The notes beneath the pieces are model-generated. The model was not told the origin of the DNA and ran no database searches. It worked only from the letters and a program-made list of their open reading frames with translations. Shown piece after piece: positions 15,842 through 20,949 of a stretch of 20,949 bases of DNA. Origin of the DNA: a virus; the IMG/VR virus record IMGVR_UViG_3300045902_000238, positions 1 to 20,949 of that record; one strand, given 5' to 3'. A program made the translations under genes and the position numbers. The stretch's first letter is position 1. Every line of letters begins with the position of its first letter.

Positions 15842-16299
15842 TGCCTCTTTTGACGTTCACGGTAGAAGACGAGGAGGCTGGATTCGACGCCGTCGAGTTC
15901 CAGCCTGTGTTCGCTGGCACGCCTACGACCTTTGACTCTTCGCACGATGTCCTGTCTGATGTGGACGAGCAGATGCTGCCGTTCACGGACATGGACCTAA
16001 ACCCGCACAGGCTGGTCATCATTGGTGAGGGAGGAACGTCTGGCGGACCGATGCAGCCCGTCACGCCGCAGTACATCCGCGGTCAGGTGCTAGACATCGA
16101 CGGCAACGGCGTCCCCAGAGTCGTGATCGCCATTGACCGCGCTACCGGGCGTAGATTGGCGATTACCACGTCCGACATCTCCGGCAATTTCCTCCTCCGG
16201 CCTGCAACGCTGGACCCGTGCATCCTTATCGCTGTCCCACTGCTTGAAGAGCAGCTCAACGTAGTCGCTCTCGACAACATTCTGCCCGTGCCGGATTGA
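15841..16299 (+). CDS. Tail-associated protein with carboxypeptidase-regulatory-like domain
   Basis: The 152-residue product starts at ATG in a TGATG overlap with paralogue B. Residues 1-75 are acidic and not recognised. Residues 78-140 have the pattern of a carboxypeptidase-regulatory-like (transthyretin-like) beta domain: IRGQVLDIDGNGVPRVVIAI, then DRATGRRLAITTSDISGNFL and LRPATLDPCILIAVP. Such domains often end phage tail proteins and stabilise or display them. It is the last probable structural gene before the lysis cassette, which overlaps it in TTGA. The domain assignment is fairly firm, the structural role inferred. Confidence 0.65.
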   Translation: MPLLTFTVEDEEAGFDAVEFQPVFAGTPTTFDSSHDVLSDVDEQMLPFTDMDLNPHRLVIIGEGGTSGGPMQPVTPQYIRGQVLDIDGNGVPRVVIAIDRATGRRLAITTSDISGNFLLRPATLDPCILIAVPLLEEQLNVVALDNILPVPD

Positions 16300-16655
16300 T
16301 CGTCTTTACCGACATCTTAGCCCAATGGCTTCCTGCCGCCATCGTTGGAATCGGCGCGATAGCGATTGGCTTGAAGCGCCTTCATGTGCGCTGGGCCAGC
16401 GACGAAACGCATGTCTCCGCACAGAAGGCGAGCAAGGAAATCGTGGACTCCCTTCGGGCAGAGCTTGTGCGCCTGAGTGAGCAAAACGCGCGACTAGGCG
16501 CCTCGGTAAACGCCATGCAGTTGCGCATCATCGAGTTGACCGCACAGGTTGGAAAGCTGACCATTGAGAACCACGCGCTGACTCAGGAAGTGAGCGGGCT
16601 GCGAGCAGAGCTTTCACAGATGAACGGGCACAACACAGCACACGGCAACCTGTGA
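16296..16655 (+). CDS. Membrane-anchored coiled-coil protein, lysis cassette
   Basis: The 119-residue product starts at a TTG in a TTGA overlap; no Shine-Dalgarno is visible, so it depends on coupling. One membrane segment (residues about 6-25, DILAQWLPAAIVGIGAIAIG) is followed by a basic stretch (LKRLHVRW) and then a continuous coiled coil from about 45 to 108 with leucine heptads (LRAELVRLSEQNARLGASVN and beyond). The basic residues after the membrane segment suggest that the coiled coil lies in the cytoplasm. Its place directly before the endolysin gene suggests a lysis role such as a holin partner, antiholin or regulator, but no family was recognised. It could also be a minor membrane protein unrelated to lysis. 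Confidence 0.6.
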   Translation: MIVFTDILAQWLPAAIVGIGAIAIGLKRLHVRWASDETHVSAQKASKEIVDSLRAELVRLSEQNARLGASVNAMQLRIIELTAQVGKLTIENHALTQEVSGLRAELSQMNGHNTAHGNL

Positions 16656-16674
16656 TCCAGAGAAAGGGATGCTT

Positions 16675-17598
16675 ATGCGAGCGAGACACGTTCTGATCTA
16701 CGGCGGCGGGGCGGCAGTCATCGCGGCCCTGTTGGTTACGGACCCGGACCACGGGCTGACCACGGGCCTGCTCCTGCTGGCGCTGGTGACGCCTCTGATC
16801 GCGGTCGGCTTCGCGCACATCGCCCGCAAGGGGCTGCACGACTACCCCGAGGCGGACATGCGAGAGCTGTTCCGCAAGGCCGGCGAGAGCCCCATCGGGG
16901 CCGGGCTGGCGCTCGTCGCTCTAGCCATCGTCATCAGCGCTTTGCTGGGCCTGTTCGGCCGCGCGGCGCACGCTCAGCCGCACCCGCGGGCCGTTGCGCT
17001 GGCTCCTGTGCTGACCGCGGAGATCGACCGGCACTGGCCCGACGTGCCGCGGCGCGAGTACATCCCGGCGCTCATCAGCCACGAGTCCTGCATCACCTAC
17101 ACGCACAGCCGCTGCTGGGCTCCTACGAGTCGTCTGCTCACGCAGCGCGAGGAGGGGGCGGGGTTGGGTCAGCTCACCCGCGCGTGGCACCCAGACGGAC
17201 GGCTTCGGTTCGACGCACTGGCCGAGATGCGGGACCGTCACCCTGCCCTGCGCGAGCTGGACTGGGCGACGATCTACCAGCGGCCCGACCTGCAGGTGCG
17301 CGCGCTGGTCCTCATGAGCCGGGGGAACTGGCAGGCGCTGCGCCCGGTGGCGGACCCCATGGAGCGGCTCGCGATGACGGATGCAGCCTACAACGGTGGG
17401 CTCGGTGGCGTGCAGCGGGAGCGCCGGGCCTGCCAGTTGACCTCGGGGTGCGACCCGGGCCGATGGTGGGGCCACGTTGAGGCGCACTGCCTCAAGAGTC
17501 GCGTCCCCCTGTACAGCACCCGCAGCGCCTGCGACATCAACCGGCACCACGTCGCCGACGTGTGGAAGCGCATGCCGCGCTATCAGGGGCTGGCGTGA
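16675..17598 (+). CDS. Holin-like membrane domain fused to lytic transglycosylase endolysin
   Basis: I chose ATG 16675 because AAGGG (16664-16668) lies 6 bases upstream; the ATG at 16669 is too close to it. The 307-residue product has three membrane segments (about 5-21, 29-50 and 74-96), which resemble a small phage holin family (VTDPDHGLTTGLLLLALVTP). A signal-peptidase-like site AHA-QP follows at 98-102. The rest is an SLT-type lytic transglycosylase with catalytic Glu137 in ISHESCI, GAGLGQLTRAW at 161-171 and DAAYNGGLGGV at 236-246. Six cysteines (139, 147, 253, 259, 272, 286) suit a periplasmic enzyme with disulfides. It would cut peptidoglycan glycan strands. Whether the N-terminus really forms holes, only exports the enzyme, or both, is not shown by the sequence. 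Confidence 0.85.
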   Translation: MRARHVLIYGGGAAVIAALLVTDPDHGLTTGLLLLALVTPLIAVGFAHIARKGLHDYPEADMRELFRKAGESPIGAGLALVALAIVISALLGLFGRAAHAQPHPRAVALAPVLTAEIDRHWPDVPRREYIPALISHESCITYTHSRCWAPTSRLLTQREEGAGLGQLTRAWHPDGRLRFDALAEMRDRHPALRELDWATIYQRPDLQVRALVLMSRGNWQALRPVADPMERLAMTDAAYNGGLGGVQRERRACQLTSGCDPGRWWGHVEAHCLKSRVPLYSTRSACDINRHHVADVWKRMPRYQGLA

Positions 17599-18131
17599 TC
17601 CGCGCAGCGCTTGTCGCCTGCGCCGTTTTCGGGGCCCTGCTGGCCGCGCAGACGTGGCGCCTGCACTTGACCAAGACGGAGCTGGCCGAGGCCCGCGCAG
17701 AGCACGCTCAGCAGCGCCAGCAGTGGGCAGAGTCCGCCCGTCAAGCGTCCGAGCAGTACCGGCAGATCGAGGCGCAGCGCGCCGCCGACCATCAGGAGAT
17801 CGTCACCCATGCCAAAGCCGACCTCGCGCGCGCTCGTCGCGACGCTGCTGCTGCCCGTGCTGCTTCTGACAGCCTGCGCGTCGCCGCAGCCAGCGCCGCT
17901 GCCGCCTGCAGTGGTGCAGCCGCCGGCGATCCCGCCGCTGCCGGTAGAAGCGCGCCAGCCTTCGGCCCCGGGCTGGTGCTCGCCGACGTGCTCGGCCGGG
18001 CTGACGAGACTGCGGGAGAGCTGGCGGCAGCTCTTGACGCCAGCCGAGCCGCCGGCCTCGCCTGCGAGCGCGCCTACGACGCGCTGAAGCCCACAGGCCG
18101 GCTCATGCCGCCTGCCTCGGCGCTCGATTGA
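17595..18131 (+). CDS. Rz: Inner-membrane spanin subunit (Rz)
   Basis: I start this at GTG 17595, in a GTGA overlap with the endolysin gene and after AGGGG; an in-frame start further upstream would add residues that copy the end of the endolysin gene. The 178-residue product has one N-terminal membrane anchor (about residues 3-18, RAALVACAVFGALLAA) and a long periplasmic coiled coil (about 24-95, rich in Glu, Gln, Arg and Ala). An Ala/Gly-rich linker and a shorter helix with two cysteines follow. This is the Rz layout. With Rz1 it bridges the periplasm and disrupts the outer membrane after the endolysin has acted. The 3' end overlaps the convergent minus-strand gene by 29 bp. Confidence 0.85.
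   Translation: MIRAALVACAVFGALLAAQTWRLHLTKTELAEARAEHAQQRQQWAESARQASEQYRQIEAQRAADHQEIVTHAKADLARARRDAAAARAASDSLRVAAASAAAACSGAAAGDPAAAGRSAPAFGPGLVLADVLGRADETAGELAAALDASRAAGLACERAYDALKPTGRLMPPASALD
17809..18087 (+). CDS. Rz1: Outer-membrane spanin lipoprotein (Rz1), embedded in Rz
   Basis: This 92-residue reading frame lies wholly inside Rz in the +1 frame. It starts at ATG with AGGAG at 17794-17798. A short basic N-terminus and hydrophobic stretch (VATLLLPVLLLTAC) end in a lipobox, L-T-A-C with Cys23, so signal peptidase II would cleave before Cys23 and lipidate it. The mature part is short and proline-rich (PQPAPLPPAVVQPPAIPPLP), the hallmark of Rz1 proteins. It would sit in the outer membrane and bind Rz through the periplasm. 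The embedded layout is a known one for phage spanins. Confidence 0.88.
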   Translation: MPKPTSRALVATLLLPVLLLTACASPQPAPLPPAVVQPPAIPPLPVEARQPSAPGWCSPTCSAGLTRLRESWRQLLTPAEPPASPASAPTTR

Positions 18132-18408
18132 GGCCGGTCCTGTCCGACCACCCCTTGAGGCCGGCCACGAGGCTGTTCAGGTCCGCATTCATGACGGCCT
18201 CGATGGCAAGCCGCGCCTCGTTGTACGGCGCCGGGTCCATGGGTTCGCGCGTCAACAGCTTCTCGGCCTCGCGCATGAGCTGCTTGTAGGCCACGACGCG
18301 AGTCGCGCCGGCGTCCACAAGCCCCGGCGGCACCCGCCTCATGGCGTTTCGCAGTGCGATCTTCGCCTCAGCGACGCGCTGGGCGAAGGTTTCTTGCTCG
18401 TTTGTCAC
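18103..18408 (-). CDS. Small helical phage protein of unknown function
   Basis: I place the start at GTG 18408 because AAGGAGA lies just upstream (about 18415-18421); the open frame extends further but into the preceding gene. The 101-residue product is helical and charged (ETFAQRVAEAKIALRNAMRR, then AYKQLMREAEKLL and EARLAIEAVMNADLNSLVAG). There is no membrane segment, cysteine motif or recognised domain. It is the last gene of the minus-strand operon and its 3' end overlaps Rz by 29 bases, tail to tail. The function is unknown. Confidence 0.6.
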   Translation of the reverse strand: MTNEQETFAQRVAEAKIALRNAMRRVPPGLVDAGATRVVAYKQLMREAEKLLTREPMDPAPYNEARLAIEAVMNADLNSLVAGLKGWSDRTGLNRAPRQAA

Positions 18409-18410
18409 GG

Positions 18411-18764
18411 CTACTCTCCTTGGCCTCTGCCGGCCCGCAGGGAGGCAACGGCATCGACCAGTATCTCGCGCAGGGCGTCCATCGTCCACTGTGCAGCCAG
18501 CTCGCCGGCTGCGCTGTTGCCAACGGGCACCCGGTAAGACTCCACGATGCGCACGAACCGCTCGCGCTCTGCGGCCACAGCCTCCGCCGCTCTGCTCATC
18601 GCCTCTTCAATCCACTCGGCAACGTCGTCGCAGTCTCCGAGCATCGTTTCGCCGTTGGCGCCGGCCTCGTAGGCGGCAAACGCCAGACCGTCAAGCGCGG
18701 CGCGCAGCGGGCCTAACCCCTCGGTCAACGCGGACCCAGCTGGGCCGGCTGATTTGTCTCGCAT
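18411..18764 (-). CDS. Small helical phage protein with AERERxVRIVE motif
   Basis: The 117-residue product starts at ATG with AGGAG a few bases upstream. It is helical, with conserved-looking parts LRAALDGLAFAAYEAGANGE and DDVAEWIEEAMSRAAEAVAA, and the motif AAERERFVRIVESYR. The same motif, also similar at DNA level, occurs in the 65-residue protein encoded further upstream in the operon (AAERERCVRIVEAYL). Such motifs recur in small phage proteins of unknown role. It stops 2 bases before the next GTG, which suggests coupling. No function is proposed. Confidence 0.6.
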   Translation of the reverse strand: MRDKSAGPAGSALTEGLGPLRAALDGLAFAAYEAGANGETMLGDCDDVAEWIEEAMSRAAEAVAAERERFVRIVESYRVPVGNSAAGELAAQWTMDALREILVDAVASLRAGRGQGE

Positions 18765-18794
18765 AGCTACTCCTGTGCGGCCACGCTGCGCCGG

Positions 18795-19202
18795 TCAGCT
18801 CAAACGTGAGACAGCACGAATACGCTCATGCGTCGTCGGCGGCGCCTTCGGAATCGGTAGCAGCTTGCCGCTAGGCGCGCGCCACTTCCACGCCATGCCG
18901 ACTGCCAGCTGATGCACGCCAATTGGGTAATCGCCGTTTTGCGCGTGCTCGCGGATGTCTTCCTTCACGAAGCCAAACAAGTAGCCGCCGCACTCGTCTT
19001 GCAGCCAGCCACGGGCAACCATGCAGTGCGCGCAGGTCTTGTGGTTGTCAATCTTGCCTTCCCACACAAAGCGGTCAACGTGGTAGCGCTCGCCGGGTTC
19101 GATGACCCGGCCGCACTCGCGGCACTTTTGGGCCTTCCTCGCCACGGGCTCGGCCGTCGAGAGCATCGTCACCGCCCCGTCTCCGTCGTAAAACATGCAC
19201 AT
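18795..19202 (-). CDS. Zinc-binding-looking phage protein
   Basis: I choose ATG 19202, giving 135 residues, because GAGGAG (19213-19218) lies 10 bases upstream; a longer open frame adds an Arg-rich stretch that overlaps the previous gene. Two CxxC pairs are spaced as in a zinc ribbon or treble clef: C27-x2-C30 in KCRECGRVIEPGERYHVDRF and C57-x2-C60 in HKTCAHCMVARG. This suggests a metal site that could hold a fold or bind nucleic acid. The C-terminal half (YLFGFVKEDIREHAQNGDYP, then HQLAVGMAWKWRAPSGKL) is not recognised. It is a cytoplasmic accessory protein by context. Confidence 0.65.
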   Translation of the reverse strand: MCMFYDGDGAVTMLSTAEPVARKAQKCRECGRVIEPGERYHVDRFVWEGKIDNHKTCAHCMVARGWLQDECGGYLFGFVKEDIREHAQNGDYPIGVHQLAVGMAWKWRAPSGKLLPIPKAPPTTHERIRAVSRLS

Positions 19203-19207
19203 GCTGT

Positions 19208-19405
19208 CTAACTCCTCAAGTACGCTTCGACGATCCGAACGCATCGCTCGCGCTCTGCGGCCACGCACGCGGCGGCGTAGGCGCGCAGGTCCTCGGCGGT
19301 CCAGACCGGCACCTGCTCGGTGCCGCGCGTCACCACGTCGAAGCGCTCGGGCAGTGGCAGAAGACCATCACGGTATGGCAACGGTGCGCCGTCGATCACG
19401 TCCAT
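19208..19405 (-). CDS. Short phage protein with AERERxVRIVE motif
   Basis: The 65-residue product starts at ATG 19405, 10 bases inside the end of the RyR gene. The upstream sequence GAGGT is a weak ribosome binding site, so coupling with the RyR gene is likely. It has a loop-rich N-terminus (DVIDGAPLPYRDGLLPLPER), and a C-terminal helix (WTAEDLRAYAAACVAAERER then CVRIVEAYLRS). The C-terminal helix is shared with the product of 18411-18764. No function is recognised. Confidence 0.5.
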   Translation of the reverse strand: MDVIDGAPLPYRDGLLPLPERFDVVTRGTEQVPVWTAEDLRAYAAACVAAERERCVRIVEAYLRS

Positions 19406-19929
19406 ACCTCGCTGCCGCCGCCATAACCATCCCCCGCCCGCTCAAGCACCCTGCGGGCCCAGCTCTGTGGCCCATCGTCATGCCACCATAGCCCCTCCGA
19501 CTCAAGCGCCTCTTGCATGCGCTCACATTGGCGCAGCAGCGAACGCAGTGCGTTGACGGTGTCACGCGCCTCGTAGCTGCGAACCACGTCACCGGCCAGC
19601 GAATGCACCACGGCGCGGAAGATGTAGTCCTTCGCCTGCTGCTCCTGCGGCAGCTGATCAAACGGCACCATGCAGGGATGCTGCTTCAGCTCGGGCTTCT
19701 TCTCGGGGCCGTAAGTCCAGCCTTCTGCCGCCTTCTGCGCCATCCAACTTTCGTGGCTGGCCTGCAGGCCGGCATCGGGGTTATCGGTGTGCAGCTTCAC
19801 GCCCATCATGGCCGCTTCGCGCTGCCACTGCGGCGCGTCATCCCATGCGGGCTGGCTGTTGTCGCCCAGCGCTTGGCAGTAAGCGCGGTTGACTTCGTGT
19901 GCCACGCGGGCGATTTCTTCAGGGTCCAT
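19396..19929 (-). CDS. RyR-domain protein
   Basis: The 177-residue product has a RyR domain, named after the ryanodine receptor repeat, at about residues 5-110. Landmarks are IARVAHEVNRAYCQALGDNS, WDDAPQWQREAAMMGVKLH, SHESWMAQKAAEGWTYGPEK, and KQHPCMVPFDQLPQEQQAKD followed by YIFRAVVHSL. Prokaryotic and phage RyR domains are stand-alone versions whose ligand is not established; a nucleotide-like ligand has been suggested, but I cannot confirm it. Residues 115-177 form a helical tail (LRSLLRQCERMQEALESEGL) of unknown role. The start has no good Shine-Dalgarno and overlaps the upstream gene by 11 bases, so coupling is likely. The domain call is firm. Confidence 0.85.
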   Translation of the reverse strand: MDPEEIARVAHEVNRAYCQALGDNSQPAWDDAPQWQREAAMMGVKLHTDNPDAGLQASHESWMAQKAAEGWTYGPEKKPELKQHPCMVPFDQLPQEQQAKDYIFRAVVHSLAGDVVRSYEARDTVNALRSLLRQCERMQEALESEGLWWHDDGPQSWARRVLERAGDGYGGGSEVWT

Positions 19930-20206
19930 CGGTAGCAGTTCTGTTGTGACGGTTCATGGCTTGGTCCACCGCTTCGCGCAGCGTGCGGCCGCTGGTAGGC
20001 CAGCCGGTCAGCGTGTCATGCCACACCTGCACAAGGTTATCGGGGTCAGCGACCATATCCACGAACACGGCTTTCTCCGCCAGCCACCGGAACCGCCGTG
20101 CGTCGTCAATGCAGTCGCGCAGGAATTGCGCGCGCTCGCCGTGGCCATCCTCCGCCAGACGGCGCGCCAGCTGCATCATGTCGTGGTACTGTGAGTCGTC
20201 GATCAC
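19919..20206 (-). CDS. Small phage protein of unknown function
   Basis: I choose GTG 20206, in a GTGA overlap with the MazG-like gene and after AAGGAG (about 20215-20220), giving 95 residues. The longer open frame would start inside the MazG-like gene. The product is helical in the middle (YHDMMQLARRLAEDGHGERA, FLRDCIDDARRFRWLAEKAV), and ends with TLREAVDQAMNRHNR. Similar segments (DDARRFRWL) occur in small phage proteins of unknown role. Nothing suggests a membrane location. It overlaps the RyR gene by 11 bases. No function is proposed. Confidence 0.65.
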   Translation of the reverse strand: MIDDSQYHDMMQLARRLAEDGHGERAQFLRDCIDDARRFRWLAEKAVFVDMVADPDNLVQVWHDTLTGWPTSGRTLREAVDQAMNRHNRTATDGP

Positions 20207-20517
20207 CCGGCGCGCTCCTTCACGAAGACCCCGTTGGGCATGAGGGTGCCCTTGCGGTGCTTGATGTCCTCGTAGGAGCCGGCAAGGCACTCCACGAGGT
20301 CGATGTCCTGAAGCGCGCAGTAGTTGATGAGGCAGACCATCACGTCGCCGACGGCATCCTTGATGCCGGGCATGTTGCCTTTGACGGTGGCGCTAGCCAG
20401 CTCGCCCATCTCCTCGAATGCCTTGAGGAGCTGGGCTTGCGGCGTGCTGTTGGGGATGATCCGGCGAGCTTCCGCCCACCGGATGACATCCAGCTCCAGC
20501 TCGCGGTAGCTGGGCAT
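20203..20517 (-). CDS. MazG-like nucleotide pyrophosphohydrolase
   Basis: The 104-residue product matches the all-alpha NTP pyrophosphohydrolase (MazG-like) fold. The metal-binding pattern is visible as EEMGEL at residues 35-40 (helix LLKAFEEMGELASATVKG) and KDAVGDVMVCLINY at about 53-66, with acidic residues Glu35, Glu36, Glu39, Asp54 and Asp58. Such enzymes cut nucleoside triphosphates to monophosphates and pyrophosphate, and in phages are thought to adjust nucleotide or alarmone pools. The C-terminal GSYEDIKHRKGTLMPNGVFV is a typical end for phage copies. The start has no strong Shine-Dalgarno; it follows the upstream stop by 1 base. It ends in a GTGA overlap with the next gene. Confidence 0.8.
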   Translation of the reverse strand: MPSYRELELDVIRWAEARRIIPNSTPQAQLLKAFEEMGELASATVKGNMPGIKDAVGDVMVCLINYCALQDIDLVECLAGSYEDIKHRKGTLMPNGVFVKERAG

Positions 20518-20518
20518 C

Positions 20519-20800
20519 TCACGCCACCCCGGCAGCGGAGAGCTTGGCCTCCAGCTCCGCGATGCGCTGCTTCATCTCGGCCACGGTGGCGGCCTTGACC
20601 GGCGCGATGCCGAACGCCTCACGGTACGCCTTGATCGTTGACGGGCCGACCTTGAGCCCGAACCGCTGGGACACGATCTTCGCGAACCCGTTGTCGGTCG
20701 CGCCGGTCTTGACGTACTCTTCCTTCACGCACGTCATCACGTCGTAGCGCTGGCGCATGGTCATCTTGTTGCGCTTCTTCTTCACTTTTGCTTCGTTCAT
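20519..20800 (-). CDS. Small basic predicted DNA-binding protein
   Basis: I choose ATG 20800, giving 93 residues, because AGAGGA lies upstream and the ATG overlaps the preceding stop in ATGA. The N-terminus is very basic (NEAKVKKKRNKMTMRQRYDV). A helix-turn-helix-like segment follows (GFAKIVSQRFGLKVGPSTIK, then AYREAFGI), and a C-terminal coiled coil (AATVAEMKQRIAELEAKLSA) may allow dimerisation. The layout suggests a small DNA-binding regulator or accessory protein. The HTH is inferred from helix spacing and the Gly turn. Confidence 0.6.
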   Translation of the reverse strand: MNEAKVKKKRNKMTMRQRYDVMTCVKEEYVKTGATDNGFAKIVSQRFGLKVGPSTIKAYREAFGIAPVKAATVAEMKQRIAELEAKLSAAGVA

Positions 20801-20949
20801 GGGTGTTCCTCTTCGGTTGACAGGTGGTGCCGGTCTTTCCCGGCTGTCATGCGCACCCCAGTTGCACGGCGCAGCGTGCTGCGGAGACTGGCTGCCTCTA
20901 TGAGGCGCGGCGTCGGCAGCCAAACCAGCGGCTCGCAGACTGGGCCACT
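20797..20949 (-). CDS. Partial upstream gene, C-terminal 50 residues
   Basis: The minus-strand frame is open from the window edge to a TGA at 20799-20797, which overlaps the next ATG in ATGA. The 50 residues visible include PLVWLPTPRLIEAASLRSTL and MTAGKDRHHLSTEEEHP. The ATGA junction and the ribosome binding site of the next gene inside it match the pattern of the other genes of this operon. The family is not recognised, and the fragment is too short to propose a function. It could also be a chance open frame, which is common at this GC content. Confidence 0.45.
   Translation of the reverse strand, partial: SGPVCEPLVWLPTPRLIEAASLRSTLRRATGVRMTAGKDRHHLSTEEEHP

Noticed and set aside
18127-18170. 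Bidirectional terminator between the convergent lysis and accessory operons
   Set aside because: Only short GGTC/GACC and repeated TTGAGGCCGG elements are present, inside the coding end of the minus-strand gene, with no T runs on either strand.
18103-20949. The minus-strand genes as a bacterial toxin-antitoxin or host defence island
   Set aside because: The MazG-like enzyme is not a MazEF antitoxin, no toxin fold is recognisable, and the size, overlaps and content fit a phage early or accessory operon.

Overview
The window is part of the genome of a tailed double-stranded DNA phage or prophage, most likely short-tailed (podovirus-like). The evidence is an N4-gp56-type major capsid protein, an SU10-like head-tail adaptor and a nozzle-like tail protein in the expected order, with no tape measure or sheath genes. 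The two-component spanin (Rz/Rz1) means a Gram-negative host. High GC in the core genes (45 of 60 bases at 6961-7020) and many GTG starts suggest a GC-rich proteobacterium; the host cannot be named from this sequence. The portal, terminase and replication genes are not in the window.

Plus strand, 1-2538: four genes that look like tail appendage or adhesion proteins. They are a 5'-truncated BspA-like leucine-rich-repeat protein with eight 72-bp repeats, a protein with three CBM5/12-like modules, a protein with a fibronectin-like region and 14-residue repeats, and a small protein. 2547-8427: a large LPD38-type protein (probable internal or ejected virion protein), the scaffold, the major capsid protein, a probable decoration protein, a good intrinsic terminator at 8109-8133, and a small conserved-looking protein. 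8424-11142: adaptor and nozzle-like protein; the nozzle gene begins with two adjacent perfect hairpins. 11139-16299: seven genes for beta-rich or repeat-containing probable tail proteins, including a tandem pair of paralogues. 16296-18131: the lysis cassette, with a membrane-anchored coiled-coil protein, a holin-like/transglycosylase fusion, and Rz with Rz1 embedded in another frame.

Minus strand, 18103-20949: a compact operon of small genes transcribed toward the lysis cassette, overlapping Rz tail-to-tail by 29 bp. It encodes, in transcription order, a partial protein cut by the window end, a small basic predicted DNA-binding protein, a MazG-like nucleotide pyrophosphohydrolase, a small unknown protein, a RyR-domain protein, a short unknown protein, a zinc-binding-looking protein and two small helical unknowns. 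These are probably early or accessory genes.

Most junctions are ATGA, GTGA, TTGA or TGATG overlaps, so translation is probably coupled along each operon. No tRNA, CRISPR array, insertion sequence, integrase or reverse transcriptase was seen. No stretch over 300 bases lacks a gene. The most unusual items are the stand-alone LPD38 protein, the leucine-rich-repeat adhesin, the double hairpin at 9126-9176, the holin-like/endolysin fusion, and the RyR plus MazG operon.
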